A stretch of DNA of 64,000 nucleotides from Flaviflexus ciconiae (GTDB taxonomy: Bacteria; Actinomycetota; Actinomycetes; Actinomycetales; Actinomycetaceae): the NCBI RefSeq assembly GCF_003971195.1, contig NZ_CP034593.1, positions 1,240,001-1,304,000 on the forward strand, written 5' to 3'. Position 1 is the stretch's first letter. Every line of letters starts with the position of its first letter. The translations under genes and the position numbers were made by a program. This document shows, piece by piece, positions 17,990 through 27,746 of this stretch. A model generated the notes under the pieces. That model was not told where the DNA came from and searched no databases. It was given only the letters and a program-made list of their open reading frames with translations.

Positions 17990-19515
17990 CGGTCCTCCTT
18001 CTGCATGGCTTCCTCCATGGGAACTCCGGCCATCATGAGGCCGAGGACAGCGTTGGGCGTGTGTGCGGGAACGATGCCGACGACCCGGCCTCGGTACATG
18101 ACCGCGATGCGGTCGGACAGGGACTGAATCTCGTCCAGCTCCGAGGAGATGAGAACAACGGCGGTTCCGGTGTCTCGTTCCTGGACGATGCGGTTGTGAA
18201 TGAACTCGATGGAGCCAACATCGACACCGCGGGTCGGCTGGGATGCGACAAGAAGCGTGAGCTTGCGCGACATTTCGCGCGCCACGATGACCTTCTGCTG
18301 GTTACCGCCCGACAGTGTCGTGATCGGGTCGGAAACGTTCGTCAGTCGAATATCAAACTCGTCGCGGAGCGTCTCCGCGTTCTCGTGGATTTCCTTGAGC
18401 TTCAGAGATGGGCCGCGGGAGAACCGTTCGGAACGGTACTGGTTGAGGACCAGGTTCTCGGCAACCGAGAAAGGCTGGACCATTCCGTCCCTCATGCGGT
18501 CCTCCGGGATGTACCCCAGTCCCTCGTCGACCCGCTTGCGGACAGGGTGCTTCACGATCGATTTACCGTCGAGCAGGATGTCGCCCCTCGTGGGGGCACG
18601 CAGCCCGAGGAGGATCTCGGCGAGCTCGGTTTGACCGTTTCCTTGAACGCCGGCGATGCCGAGGATTTCGCCCTTCTGGATGTCGAGATTGACGCGGTCA
18701 ACCACTGTCACGAGGTCATCGTTGACGTACGACAGGTTCTTGACCGAAACAACGTTGGGAGCCGGCTCGGGCTCGGTCTTGTCCACCTTGAGCATGACGG
18801 AGCGGCCCACCATCATGTTCGCCAGCTCTGCCTCGGAGGAATCGGGAGATGCTTCGCCAACAACCTTGCCACGGCGAATCACCGTGATCTTGTCGGCCAC
18901 GGCGCGGACCTCGCGAAGCTTGTGGGTGATGAAAACGATTGACGTGCCGGCTGCCGCGAGTTCCTTCATGATCTCCATGAGCTCATCGGTTTCGGCGGGT
19001 GTGAGCACGGCGGTGGGCTCATCGAGGATCAGGATCTGGGCCTTGCGGGACAGAGCCTTGACGATTTCAACGCGCTGCTGGGCACCAACAGGCAGATCCT
19101 CGATCTTGGCTTTCGGGTCAAGGTCGAAGCCGAAGCGCTTCGATACGTCCTTGACGATCTGGTGGGCTTCCTTCGTCTTGATGAGCCCAATGCCGGGGAC
19201 GGTTGGTTCGTAGCCGAGTGCGACGGACTCGGCAACGGTAAACACGGGGACGAGCATGAAGTGCTGGTGGACCATGCCAATGCCGGCCGCGACGGCGTCA
19301 CCCGGGCCTTTAAAGGTCACGGGCTTCCCGTCGATACGGATCTCCCCTTCATCGGGGTCGTACAGCCCGTACAAAACGTTCATAAGAGTCGACTTGCCCG
19401 CACCATTCTCTCCGAGGAGCGCATGGATCTGTCCGGGTTCAACGACAAGGTCGATATGGTCATTGGCGATAAGGGATCCAAACTTCTTTGTGATCCCGAC
19501 AAGCTCAAGCTTCAC
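17986..19515 (-). CDS. Nucleoside ABC transporter ATP-binding protein (two ABC domains)
   Basis: This 509-residue ATPase carries two fused nucleotide-binding domains, as in YufO, BmpA-linked and RbsA-type transporters. Domain 1 has Walker A GENGAGKST, signature VGAQQRVEI and Walker B ILILDEPTAVL. Domain 2 has a degenerate Walker A (GVQGNGQTEL), signature LSGGNQQKVIVAREMS and TLLVASQPTRGVD. The substituted sites in domain 2 are normal for this subfamily, where one site is non-hydrolytic. It is separated from the lipoprotein gene by a hairpin and overlaps the first permease. Confidence 0.93.
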   Translation of the reverse strand: MKLELVGITKKFGSLIANDHIDLVVEPGQIHALLGENGAGKSTLMNVLYGLYDPDEGEIRIDGKPVTFKGPGDAVAAGIGMVHQHFMLVPVFTVAESVALGYEPTVPGIGLIKTKEAHQIVKDVSKRFGFDLDPKAKIEDLPVGAQQRVEIVKALSRKAQILILDEPTAVLTPAETDELMEIMKELAAAGTSIVFITHKLREVRAVADKITVIRRGKVVGEASPDSSEAELANMMVGRSVMLKVDKTEPEPAPNVVSVKNLSYVNDDLVTVVDRVNLDIQKGEILGIAGVQGNGQTELAEILLGLRAPTRGDILLDGKSIVKHPVRKRVDEGLGYIPEDRMRDGMVQPFSVAENLVLNQYRSERFSRGPSLKLKEIHENAETLRDEFDIRLTNVSDPITTLSGGNQQKVIVAREMSRKLTLLVASQPTRGVDVGSIEFIHNRIVQERDTGTAVVLISSELDEIQSLSDRIAVMYRGRVVGIVPAHTPNAVLGLMMAGVPMEEAMQKEDR

Positions 19516-19587
19516 CTTGGCTGTTGCCTTTCTCTGTGTTCCAGCGGCCGATTGATGATAACGGATTTGCTGGACGTGGCGAAAAAG

Positions 19588-19628
19588 GGCGGGCCTAGAA
19601 CCATGTGGGGCATGATCCTAGGCCCGCC
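19588..19628 (-). terminator. Intra-operon hairpin between lipoprotein and ATPase genes
   Basis: An 11-bp perfect stem (19588-19598 with 19618-19628) encloses a 19-nt loop and lies just after the lipoprotein stop, with 72 bp from there to the ATPase start. Such hairpins usually terminate part of the transcripts or protect the upstream message, so that the binding protein is made in excess of the membrane parts. Confidence 0.7.
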
Positions 19629-19641
19629 GGATGACCGAATA

Positions 19642-20859
19642 TTACGGTGCGTTCGGGGTCTCTACAACGAGTTCACCCGAGATGATCTGCTCGCGGAGCG
19701 CATCAATTTCGGATACGAGCTCGGCGGGAACGTCGGACTCGAAGTCGTGGAACGGAGCGATGTTCACGCCGCCGTTCTCAAGCGTGCCAACGTAGGCTTC
19801 GCTGTCGAACTCGTCGGTTGCCACATCGGCAATTGCGTCGAGGACCGAAACGTCGATGTCCTTGAGGACCGAGGTCAGGATGATCGACGAGAACTCGGGA
19901 GCGGACTCGTACCAGTCGGAGTCAACACCGATGATGTAGACGTCGCCAGCGGTCTGAGCGGCAGCGGCAGCGCCGAGGCCAACCGGACCGGCGACCGGCA
20001 TGATGATGTCGGCACCCTGGTTGATGAAGTTGTTGGCGAGCTGCTGACCCTGTGCCTGATCATCGAACGAGTTCGAGAAGGAACCGGTCTGGGACTCCTT
20101 GTCCCAGCCCAGAACCTGAACGTTAGCGTCCGGGTATGCCTCGTTGTAGGCGGCGACGCCGTCAACGAAACCGTCCATGAAGATTTGGACGGACGGGATC
20201 GGCAGACCACCGAAGGTGGCGACAACGCCGGTCTCGGTCATGCCTGCAGCCGCGTAGCCTGCGAGGTAAGCAGCCTCGGCGGTGTTGAAGAGAAGCGCAC
20301 GAGCGTTGTCGGACGGGGTCTCGAAGGGGGAGTCAACGAGAGCGAACGAAACGTCCGGGTTCTCCTGAGCAGCGCCGCTCGTTGCCTCTTCCAGAAGGAA
20401 GCCAACACCGATGACGAGGTCACAGCCCTCGGCAACCATGGCGTTCACGTTCGGAGCGAAGTCAGTGTCGGACGACGACTCGGCGGTCGAGGTCTGGACA
20501 CCCATGAGCTCCTCAGCTTCCATGAGGCCGTTGAATGCCGACTCGTTGAAGGACTTGTCGTCCCAGCCGCCTGCGTCAGAGACGATGCAAGCGGTGTATT
20601 CGGAAGCGTCGATGGAGGCGTAGTCACGGCCGGCGCCGTCGCCGTCCTCGGTGCCCTCACCATCGGTGTCTTCGGTATCCGTATCCTCGGTGTCGGTATC
20701 CTCGGTATCGGTATCGGTGTCCTCGGTGTCCTCCGAGTCAGTGGTCTCTACCGTGTCCTCGGTCGAATCCGTCGTCTCATCGGCGGCATCGTCGGCACAG
20801 CCGGCAAGGACAAGAGCAGCGACACCAGCAAGTGCCATAAATGACGTGGATTTCTTCAC
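19642..20859 (-). CDS. BMP-family nucleoside-binding lipoprotein
   Basis: This 405-residue lipoprotein is the substrate receptor of the downstream importer. The signal peptide ends in the lipobox LAGC (Cys 21). Residues about 22-76 form a Thr/Asp/Glu-rich linker of DTED-type repeats, much longer and more acidic than usual. The Bmp domain starts at ACIVSDAGGWDDKSFN and includes CDLVIGVGFLLEEA and DIIMPVAGPVGLGAA. Start GTG 20859 has AGGAGT six bases upstream. It is the first gene of the nucleoside operon and ends before a hairpin. Confidence 0.92.
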   Translation of the reverse strand: MKKSTSFMALAGVAALVLAGCADDAADETTDSTEDTVETTDSEDTEDTDTDTEDTDTEDTDTEDTDGEGTEDGDGAGRDYASIDASEYTACIVSDAGGWDDKSFNESAFNGLMEAEELMGVQTSTAESSSDTDFAPNVNAMVAEGCDLVIGVGFLLEEATSGAAQENPDVSFALVDSPFETPSDNARALLFNTAEAAYLAGYAAAGMTETGVVATFGGLPIPSVQIFMDGFVDGVAAYNEAYPDANVQVLGWDKESQTGSFSNSFDDQAQGQQLANNFINQGADIIMPVAGPVGLGAAAAAQTAGDVYIIGVDSDWYESAPEFSSIILTSVLKDIDVSVLDAIADVATDEFDSEAYVGTLENGGVNIAPFHDFESDVPAELVSEIDALREQIISGELVVETPNAP

Positions 20860-20919
20860 GCGTTACTCCTATTTCATAGGTCCGCGCCCGTGCGGCACGG
20901 ATTTCACCAATAGCATACT

Positions 20920-20939
20920 CGTTAACGTGCCGTTAACGT
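20920..20939. promoter_or_regulatory. Tandem GTTAAC palindromes, candidate operator of the nucleoside operon
   Basis: CGTTAACGT occurs at 20920-20928 and again at 20931-20939, 11 bp apart (one helical turn), and each copy contains the palindrome CGTTAACG. It lies about 60-80 bp upstream of the lipoprotein start, between the candidate promoter and the ribosome binding site, where a repressor would act. No regulator gene is adjacent. Confidence 0.4.
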
Positions 20940-20977
20940 ACACAGAAGGGCAAAATAGTCATCAAAGTTTGATAACG

Positions 20978-21006
20978 GGTTTAAATAGTCCCACACTTTT
21001 CGTCAA
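20978..21006 (-). promoter_or_regulatory. Candidate promoter of the nucleoside operon
   Basis: On the minus strand TTGACG (21006-21001) and TAAACC (20983-20978) are separated by 17 bases. The -35 is good and the -10 is weak. It would start transcription upstream of the tandem GTTAAC palindromes. Confidence 0.35.
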
Positions 21007-21128
21007 TACGGCAGTGTTTTGACAGATTAGTTTGCGCGGTGTTCACCGGCTTCGAATTTTTGTCACACCGCGTGGCCCCACCCTCCCAGCAGTCCGGGCA
21101 TGTTTTTTGGTGGTGACCGCGGTCGAAT

Positions 21129-22202
21129 TTATCGAAGTCTGTTCAGGTCGTCACCAAGGGAGGCAACCACGCCCCCAAGTCCCGCCGACTGTTCCTTGGT
21201 TGTCACGAGCAGAACATCACCAGTATCGACCACAACAGCCTCGGGGATCCCGTGGATCACAATCGGCCGGTCATGAGAGTAAACGACGGCACCGTCGGAT
21301 CCCGATAGGACAACGGGCTGGGCGGAGCCGCCGGAGGACACCTGCTCGGCAGAGTTATCCAGGTGTTCGGACAGCGAGGCATAACCGCCGATATCGGACC
21401 AGCCCATCGAGACCGGCACCGTCGTCACTCCCCCAATTTCTGCCAGGGGCTCGGCAATGGCGCGGTCGATAACCGAGTCTTCCAGGTCATCCCATCCGGT
21501 GAGGGCCTCGGCCCGTCCCGGGCCGTCCCACTCGGCTGCGATGGCTCGCAGGCCGGCGGCAAGCTCCGGCTTGAACTGCGCAAGAGAATCGAGCAGAACA
21601 CCCACCCTGGAGACAAACATGCCGGCGTTCCAGAGGAAGGTACCGGATTCGACATATTCGACGGCGCGCGGAAGGTCCGGCTTCTCCATGAACTCGGCAA
21701 CGGCGTACGCGCCCTTGACAGTCGTTTCCTCGCCGACGTGAATGTAGCCGAAGCCCGTGTCGGGCGAGGTGGGGGTGATGCCGATGGTGACGACCTTGCC
21801 GGTCTTTGCGGAGTCGATGGCCGTGCGCACCGCCTGTTGGAATGCTCCGGTGTCGGAGATCAGGTGGTCGGCGGCGAAGGAGCCAACCACGGCATCGGGG
21901 CCGTACCGCTTTTCAACGATGGCGGCAACCAGGCCAATGGCCGGCATGGTGCCCCGCGGCGAGGGTTCGATGACGAGGGCGTCTTCGGAGAGATCCAGTT
22001 GCTCGGCAACCGCCTTCGCATGGTCTTTGCCGGTCACGACAATGAGGTCATCCGCGAGGCCTTCCAGCCGGTCGGAGGTGGCTTGGATGAGGGTGCGTCC
22101 CACACCCGTCATGTCAATGAGGAACTTCGGGTGGCTGCGCCTCGACAGGGGCCACAGCCTCGTTCCGGCACCGCCTGCGGGAACAATCGCAACAAACGTC
22201 AT
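21129..22202 (-). CDS. manC: Mannose-1-phosphate guanylyltransferase
   Basis: This 357-residue nucleotidyltransferase makes GDP-mannose from GTP and mannose-1-phosphate. The signature IVPAGGAGTRLWPLSRRSHP is at the N-terminus; PKFLIDMTG and GFGYIHVGEE (product site), FMEKPD and WNAGMFV follow in the normal order. The C-terminal isomerase domain of bifunctional AlgA/XanB proteins is absent, as usual in Actinobacteria. It overlaps the YihY gene by 4 nt. GDP-mannose would feed mannolipid or glycan synthesis. Confidence 0.9.
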   Translation of the reverse strand: MTFVAIVPAGGAGTRLWPLSRRSHPKFLIDMTGVGRTLIQATSDRLEGLADDLIVVTGKDHAKAVAEQLDLSEDALVIEPSPRGTMPAIGLVAAIVEKRYGPDAVVGSFAADHLISDTGAFQQAVRTAIDSAKTGKVVTIGITPTSPDTGFGYIHVGEETTVKGAYAVAEFMEKPDLPRAVEYVESGTFLWNAGMFVSRVGVLLDSLAQFKPELAAGLRAIAAEWDGPGRAEALTGWDDLEDSVIDRAIAEPLAEIGGVTTVPVSMGWSDIGGYASLSEHLDNSAEQVSSGGSAQPVVLSGSDGAVVYSHDRPIVIHGIPEAVVVDTGDVLLVTTKEQSAGLGGVVASLGDDLNRLR

Positions 22203-23404
22203 CTCTTTGCCTTTTCGCTCTCAAGCCGGTGATCCATTTTCGCCTGGGCAAGCTTCAGCTCGAGCTTCTCGATCTTCTTCGAACTCTTCTTACCCTTGCG
22301 ACCGTCCCATTCTGGCAGGTTCTTTCGCAGCCGGTCGGAGAACTCGGGGTCCTTCGTCATATCAGGAACGACAACGCCGGTGAACGGCTCATGGGTCCAC
22401 CTCGTTGTCTCCGGAACGGACAGGGTCACGAAGTTCGGGGTGTCATGTGCGTGGATGGATTCGGGAACCGTGATCTTCATGGGTGCCGGCGGGTTGGCGG
22501 TGAACGCCGCGGCGATGAGAACGATACGGGTAACGAAGTTGATCCACAGGAGGAGCGTTGCGATCGCAGCAAACGGGGCAAGCACCGGATTGTCTGAGAC
22601 GGAGCCAATAACGGATGTACCGAGGAAGCGAACAACGGATGTGCCGAGCGCACCGAGGGCCGCTCCCATGAACAGGTCCTTCCGGGGCGGCCGGGCACCG
22701 GCCGTGAAGCGGAAGAGCAGCATGATGACAACAAGGTCAACGAGGAAAGCGACGAAAAGCGAACCGATCCTGATCGCCCACTGGGCAAAGCTTCCTTCGA
22801 TGCCAATGAAGTCGAGGATGGTGTCCGCCAGGGTGCCCGCCACGGATGTCAGAACGGAACCGAGAAGAACGCCGAGAGCAAGACCGAGGAAGGCGAGCAG
22901 GTCGCGGGCCTTCAGGACAATGAAGTTCTCGGGTAGCTTCGAGATGCCGAACATGGCCCGGATCGAGACCTTGAGGGCGTTCATGACCGACAGCGCGGTC
23001 CAGAGCAGGACACCCATGGCGATGATCGAGGCCGGATTCAGGGCAGTTTCCATCACCAGCGAATCGGGGGATATGAGTCCGCTGGGATCGTCTTCGGTCT
23101 GGAGGATTCCCGGCATGGCGTCGTTGATGCCGTTAAAGACGGTGTTCCGTAGCTCCTCATTGGAACCCAGCACGGCCATGAAAGCCGTGATGGAGATCGT
23201 GAGGGCGGCCGCGATGGAGAAGATAGCCGAGTAGGCAATACCACCGGATAGGAGCGCACCCTTGGCCACCCCGTACCGCTGGAATGCTCTCAGCAGCCGG
23301 ATGTGCTGGATCTTGTGCAGGAAAGGCTCCGGCTCCACGGTGATCGGCCTAGTCGATGGCACCGTGGAGGGAGCGTCATAGTAAATGTCGTTGTCATTTG
23401 CCAC
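22199..23404 (-). CDS. YihY/BrkB-family inner membrane protein
   Basis: This 401-residue protein has about six membrane helices after a cytosolic N-terminus of about 55 residues. The family region begins at AFQRYGVAKGALLSGGIAYS, and GAALGALGTSVVRFLGTSVIG lies near residue 270. The basic C-terminal tail (KKSSKKIEKLELKLAQAK) is probably a short coiled coil. YihY proteins were once called ribonuclease BN but are membrane proteins of unknown function. It lies first in a pair with manC, overlapping by 4 nt. Confidence 0.85.
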   Translation of the reverse strand: MANDNDIYYDAPSTVPSTRPITVEPEPFLHKIQHIRLLRAFQRYGVAKGALLSGGIAYSAIFSIAAALTISITAFMAVLGSNEELRNTVFNGINDAMPGILQTEDDPSGLISPDSLVMETALNPASIIAMGVLLWTALSVMNALKVSIRAMFGISKLPENFIVLKARDLLAFLGLALGVLLGSVLTSVAGTLADTILDFIGIEGSFAQWAIRIGSLFVAFLVDLVVIMLLFRFTAGARPPRKDLFMGAALGALGTSVVRFLGTSVIGSVSDNPVLAPFAAIATLLLWINFVTRIVLIAAAFTANPPAPMKITVPESIHAHDTPNFVTLSVPETTRWTHEPFTGVVVPDMTKDPEFSDRLRKNLPEWDGRKGKKSSKKIEKLELKLAQAKMDHRLESEKAKR

Positions 23405-23464
23405 GCGTCCAGCCTAAACGAAACAGGGCCGACGCGTGTGCTGAGATGCAGTTTTACGCGTGAA

Positions 23465-23502
23465 ACGGAGGAGGGACAGCCGAGTGACTGCCCCTCCTCC
23501 GT
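23465..23502 (-). terminator. Terminator after the exonuclease III gene
   Basis: ACGGAGGAGGG (23465-23475) pairs with CCCTCCTCCGT (23492-23502) around a 16-nt loop. It lies between the exonuclease stop and the yihY start on the minus strand. Confidence 0.7.
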
Positions 23503-23547
23503 CATGCTGTTCAGTCTGGAACCGAGTCCCGCAACCCGTTGGAATCC

Positions 23548-24342
23548 CTAGAAGTCCGTCACGTCGTAGTCGATTGTCAGCGGTGCGTGGTCGGACCACC
23601 GGCTCGCATAGTCGCCTGCTCGGCCGACTTCCGCGGAGACCGCGGTGTCCGCGAGCGCCTTCGTGGCCATCTGGTAGTCGATGCGCCACCCGGCATCGTT
23701 ATCGAATGCCTTGCCGCGCTGGGACCACCAGGTGTAGGGGCCCTGGACGTCGCCGACGAGGTTGCGGTGCACGTCCTCGTAGGTATCGAACCACCGCTCG
23801 AGGTAGGCCATTTCCTGGTCAAGAACGCCGGACGTCTTGTTGTGGTTCGGCTTGAAGTTCTTGATGTCCTTCGGTCCGCGAACGACGTTGAAGTCGCCCG
23901 CCATGAGCAGTTCGTTCTCGATCTGGCCAAGACGGTCCTCCGCCATGTCCAGGTGACGGTACTTGGCTGCCATGACCTCCGGCTTTGTTGCCGTACCCGA
24001 GTAGAGGTAGGCGGAGACGAAGGTGACGGTGCGGGATCCGACGGTGACGTCGGCTTCGACCCAGCGTCCCGAGTCCACGTCGTTGTCCCCTTCGAGCCCA
24101 ATCCGGGCTGCGGTGACATCGAGGTGGGGGCGGACGGCGATGGCGACGCCGCTGCGCCCCTTCGCACGGGAGGCCTGCTGGACGACGCTCCAGTCTCCGG
24201 GGAGGAGTCCTTCCACGAGTTCTTCAGGTGCGCGAACTTCCTGGAGGAGGAGCACATCGGGGTTGTTCTCGGTGACCCACTCCTGCATGCCCTTTTTGAC
24301 GGCGGCACGGATTCCATTGACGTTTACGGTTGTTACCCTCAA
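23548..24342 (-). CDS. Exodeoxyribonuclease III / AP endonuclease (ExoA-type)
   Basis: This 264-residue member of the EEP nuclease superfamily acts in base-excision repair at abasic sites. Motifs are [18 protein letters not shown] (metal Glu), [24 protein letters not shown] and the final [13 protein letters not shown] (catalytic Asp-His). Start TTG 24342 is chosen: it overlaps the folD stop as TTGA and begins exactly at the conserved N-terminus. The upstream 29 codons of the open frame do not fit the family. It is the last gene of the glyA-folD-exo operon. Confidence 0.88.
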   Translation of the reverse strand: MRVTTVNVNGIRAAVKKGMQEWVTENNPDVLLLQEVRAPEELVEGLLPGDWSVVQQASRAKGRSGVAIAVRPHLDVTAARIGLEGDNDVDSGRWVEADVTVGSRTVTFVSAYLYSGTATKPEVMAAKYRHLDMAEDRLGQIENELLMAGDFNVVRGPKDIKNFKPNHNKTSGVLDQEMAYLERWFDTYEDVHRNLVGDVQGPYTWWSQRGKAFDNDAGWRIDYQMATKALADTAVSAEVGRAGDYASRWSDHAPLTIDYDVTDF

Positions 24343-25214
24343 AGCTTGCTTTCTGCCATTGTGACAACGTTTTCGAGGAGCATTGCCCGGGTCATCGGGC
24401 CCACTCCCCCTGGGTTCGGCGAGAGCCATCCCGCCACTTCCTTTGCCTGCGGATCGACGTCTCCGACGATCCGGGCCTTTCCATCCTCCCCGACAACGCG
24501 GGAAACTCCAACATCGAGGACGACGGCACCGGGTTTGAGCCAGTTGGCACGGACCAGGCCGGGCGAGCCGGCCGCGGCAACGACCACGTCCGCCATCGCC
24601 ACCTTCTCCGCCATGCCAACCGTGCCGGTGTGCATGAGGGTGACGGTGGCGTTAATGGAACGGCGGGTCAGCAGGAGCCCGATAGAACGGCCGACGGTGG
24701 TGCCGCGGCCGATCACCGCGACATCTTTACCGTCGAGGTCGATCTCGTAGCGGCGGAGCAGTTCGATCACGGCGGTGGGCGTGCAGGGAAGCGGCGACGT
24801 GATCGGCTCCTTAGCGCGCAGTGCGAGCCTGCCGAGGTTTGTCGGGTGCAGGCCGTCCGCGTCCTTGTCGGGGTCGACGGACTCGAGGACAAGATTCGTG
24901 TCGATGCCGTCCGGGAGCGGAAGCTGGACGATGTAGCCGGTGCAGGCCGGATCCTCGTTAAGGCGCTCGATAGCGCCGAGGATCTCCTCCTGGGAGGCGG
25001 AAGCCGGGAGGTCTTCGCGGATCGAGTTGATTCCGACTTCCTGGCAGTCCTTGTGCTTACCGGCAACGTACTTCTGGGAGCCGGGATCATCCCCGACGAG
25101 AACCGTGCCGAGGCCCGGAACGATTCCCTTCTCCTTGAGTGCGGCGACGCGCGCGGCTAGCTCGTCCTTAATGGTCTGTGCGGTGGCCTTGCCATCCAGT
25201 ACTTCGGCTACCAA
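24339..25214 (-). CDS. folD: Methylenetetrahydrofolate dehydrogenase / methenyltetrahydrofolate cyclohydrolase
   Basis: This 291-residue bifunctional cytosolic enzyme interconverts 5,10-methylene- and 10-formyl-tetrahydrofolate using NADP. It shows the substrate motif [17 protein letters not shown] with catalytic Tyr and Lys, [20 protein letters not shown], and the NADP-binding [15 protein letters not shown], ending with [13 protein letters not shown]. Start TTG 25214 lies one base after the glyA stop. glyA and folD together supply and convert one-carbon units. Confidence 0.95.
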   Translation of the reverse strand: MVAEVLDGKATAQTIKDELAARVAALKEKGIVPGLGTVLVGDDPGSQKYVAGKHKDCQEVGINSIREDLPASASQEEILGAIERLNEDPACTGYIVQLPLPDGIDTNLVLESVDPDKDADGLHPTNLGRLALRAKEPITSPLPCTPTAVIELLRRYEIDLDGKDVAVIGRGTTVGRSIGLLLTRRSINATVTLMHTGTVGMAEKVAMADVVVAAAGSPGLVRANWLKPGAVVLDVGVSRVVGEDGKARIVGDVDPQAKEVAGWLSPNPGGVGPMTRAMLLENVVTMAESKL

Positions 25215-25215
25215 C

Positions 25216-26484
25216 TCAGAGCCCCGGGTACAGCGGGAAGGCGTCGGTCAGTGCCTTGACGCGTGCCGACAGGGCGGCAACGTCAGCGGCCTTACCTGCG
25301 ATCAGGGTCTCGGCGATAATGTCGGCAACCTCTTCGAACTCGGCCTTGCCGAATCCGCGGGTGGCGAGAGCCGGGGTGCCGATGCGAAGACCGGAGGTGA
25401 CCCTTGGCGGACGGGGATCGAACGGAACCGAGTTACGGTTGACGGTAATGCCGACCTCGTGGAGGAGGTCCTCCGCCTGCTGACCGTCGAGCGCGCAGTC
25501 GCGCAGGTCAACGAGAACGAGGTGGACGTCGGTGCCACCGGACACGAGGGCAATTCCAGCGTCCGCAACGTCCTGCTGGAGCAGGCGCTCGGCCAGGATG
25601 CGTGCACCGTCCAGGGTGTTCTGCTGGCGTTCCTTGAACTCGGGCGACTGAGCGACCTTCATGGCAACAGCCTTCGCGGCAATGACATGCATGAGAGGCC
25701 CGCCCTGCTGGCCCGGGAACACGGCCGAGTTCAGCTTCTTTTCCAGCTCGGTCGTCTGGGCGAGGATCATGCCGGAGCGGGGACCGCCGATCGTCTTGTG
25801 GATCGTGGTCGTCACAACATCGGCGTGCGGGATCGGATTCGGGTGCAGGCCCGCTGCAACGAGGCCGGCGAAGTGAGCCATGTCAACCCACAGGTAGGCG
25901 CCAACGGCGTCGGCGATCTCGCGGAAGCGAGCGAAGTCCAGGTGGCGGGGGTAGGCGGACCAGCCGGCCACGATCAGCTTCGGCTGCTCGCGGCGCGCAA
26001 TCTCCTCCACCTCTTCCATGTCGATCAGGCCGGTTTCCTTCTGAACCCCGTAGGAAACGATGCGGTAGTTCTTACCGGAGAAGTTGATCTTCATGCCGTG
26101 GGTCAGGTGACCGCCGTGGCTGAGTTCAAGGCCCATGACCGTGTCACCGGGGGTGACGAGCGCATGGTAAATAGCGGCGTTCGCCTGGGCACCGGAGTGC
26201 GGCTGAACGTTCACGTATTCGCATCCGAACACGGCCTTGGCTCGCTCAATCGCGAGGTTCTCCGCAACATCGACGTGTTCGCAACCACCGTAGTAGCGGC
26301 GACCCGGGTAACCCTCCGCGTACTTGTTGGTCAGCACCGAGCCCTGCGCCTCCAGGACGGCACGGGGAACGAAGTTCTCCGACGCAATCATTTCAAGGGT
26401 GTCGCGCTGACGGCCCAGTTCGTTCTCGAGAACTGCGGCGATTTCGGGGTCGACCTCTGCGATCGATGAGTTGAGCAGATCCAT
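25216..26484 (-). CDS. glyA: Serine hydroxymethyltransferase
   Basis: This 422-residue PLP enzyme converts serine and tetrahydrofolate to glycine and 5,10-methylene-tetrahydrofolate. The PLP lysine lies in [17 protein letters not shown]. Other family blocks are [50 protein letters not shown] and [12 protein letters not shown] 26484 starts at the conserved N-terminus ([14 protein letters not shown]); the open frame continues further upstream without homology. It is the first gene of the folD-containing operon and is divergent from purU. Confidence 0.95.
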   Translation of the reverse strand: MDLLNSSIAEVDPEIAAVLENELGRQRDTLEMIASENFVPRAVLEAQGSVLTNKYAEGYPGRRYYGGCEHVDVAENLAIERAKAVFGCEYVNVQPHSGAQANAAIYHALVTPGDTVMGLELSHGGHLTHGMKINFSGKNYRIVSYGVQKETGLIDMEEVEEIARREQPKLIVAGWSAYPRHLDFARFREIADAVGAYLWVDMAHFAGLVAAGLHPNPIPHADVVTTTIHKTIGGPRSGMILAQTTELEKKLNSAVFPGQQGGPLMHVIAAKAVAMKVAQSPEFKERQQNTLDGARILAERLLQQDVADAGIALVSGGTDVHLVLVDLRDCALDGQQAEDLLHEVGITVNRNSVPFDPRPPRVTSGLRIGTPALATRGFGKAEFEEVADIIAETLIAGKAADVAALSARVKALTDAFPLYPGL

Positions 26485-26524
26485 TAGTTTCTCCAGGGTC
26501 TTGGACAGGTGGCACCATCGTATC

Positions 26525-26539
26525 CCGTCAATCTGACGG
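26525..26539. promoter_or_regulatory. Perfect inverted repeat between glyA and purU
   Basis: CCGTCA-ATC-TGACGG is a perfect 6-3-6 palindrome midway in the 93-bp divergent gap. Its position suits a shared operator of the two one-carbon genes. No regulator is known to me for this exact site. Confidence 0.35.
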
Positions 26540-26577
26540 AAGCCTGTCCGGCACGTGAAAAATCCACCGGCTGAAAC

Positions 26578-27444
26578 ATGGAAGGCGATACCCTTGCAAC
26601 CATGCCTGCAATCGTTCTTTCGCTCTCCTGCCCGGACCGCCCCGGGATCGTCCACTCCGTCACCGGGGTCCTTGCCTCCGCTGGCGGCAACATCCTGGAA
26701 TCCCAGCAGTACGGCGACATTGACACCGGTCAGTTCTTCCTCCGCATCGAAGCCGAGATCCCCGGCACCATCGGCGACCTGAGGGAGCCCGTTGACGAGC
26801 TCGCGGACCGGTTCCAGGGACGAATTGAGCTCGCCGAGAAGGACCGTCCCCTGAAGACCATCATCATGGCGTCCACCACATCGCATTGCTTGACCGACCT
26901 GCTTTACGAGCAGCGCATGGGGCGCCTCCCTATCGAGGTCGCTCGGGTTGTCTCCAACCACGACAAGCTCCGCCCCATTGCCGACTTCTACGAGGCCCCC
27001 TACACCCACATTCCGTTCGTGAAGGAACGCCGCGAGGAAGCCGAAGCCCAGCTCATGGAGATCGTGGACGAAACCGGTGCCGAGCTGATCGTCCTAGCGA
27101 GGTACATGCAGGTGTTGTCACCGCAGCTGTGCAAGCGCATGGCGGGATCGATCATCAACATCCACCACTCCTTCCTGCCCTCCTTCAAGGGCGCCCGCCC
27201 CTACCAGCAGGCCCACGACCGCGGCGTCAAGCTCATCGGCGCAACCGCCCACTACGTGACCGAGGATCTGGATGAAGGGCCGATCATCGAGCAGGACGTC
27301 GAGCGCGTTTCCCACGCCCTGTCGGCCCCCGACCTCCAAGCCATCGGCGAAGACGTCGAACGCCGTGTCCTCGCCCGCGCCGTCCGGTGGCACGCCGAAG
27401 ACCGCGTGCTACGCAATGGACAGCGCACCGTCGTATTCCCGTAA
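26578..27444 (+). CDS. purU: Formyltetrahydrofolate deformylase
   Basis: This 288-residue enzyme hydrolyses 10-formyl-tetrahydrofolate to formate and tetrahydrofolate, balancing one-carbon pools. The N-terminal ACT domain ([19 protein letters not shown]) is followed by a formyl transferase domain with the catalytic Asn-His ([16 protein letters not shown]) and the Asp loop [16 protein letters not shown] 26578 is drawn; ATG 26602 (MPAIVLSL) fits the family start better but has a distant ribosome binding site. It is divergent from glyA and shares regulatory DNA with it. Confidence 0.93.
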   Translation: MEGDTLATMPAIVLSLSCPDRPGIVHSVTGVLASAGGNILESQQYGDIDTGQFFLRIEAEIPGTIGDLREPVDELADRFQGRIELAEKDRPLKTIIMASTTSHCLTDLLYEQRMGRLPIEVARVVSNHDKLRPIADFYEAPYTHIPFVKERREEAEAQLMEIVDETGAELIVLARYMQVLSPQLCKRMAGSIINIHHSFLPSFKGARPYQQAHDRGVKLIGATAHYVTEDLDEGPIIEQDVERVSHALSAPDLQAIGEDVERRVLARAVRWHAEDRVLRNGQRTVVFP

Positions 27445-27746
27445 AGGTCCGTGACGCACCAGACCGAAATGGGAAGCCGGCGAGATACCCACCACTGGCA
27501 GTGCCTGGACAACATGGCGGGGCCACCACATTTCCAGTGGACTGCAAGAGGAGTGAGTGCCGCTCTTCAAACATCGGCGAGGTAACCCACACGGCCATAC
27601 CAAAACCAAAAGGGCTAGCCCCGTGTGCGCGCCGACTTCCACCGGGGGCGCGGTCGCGACGTTGTTGTCCTCGCTGACCGAAAAATGACCGGCTGCACCC
27701 GGTATAGATTCAACTGACGTATTGCGTGCATCGAGAGGGAATTAGC
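27445..27746. other. 302-bp intergenic region between purU and a solitary ABC ATPase
   Basis: I see no gene here. CCACTGG (27492-27498) can pair with CCAGTGG (27534-27540) as a weak hairpin that might end purU. TATAGA at 27703-27708 could be a -10 element for the downstream gene. Nothing else stands out. Confidence 0.4.
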
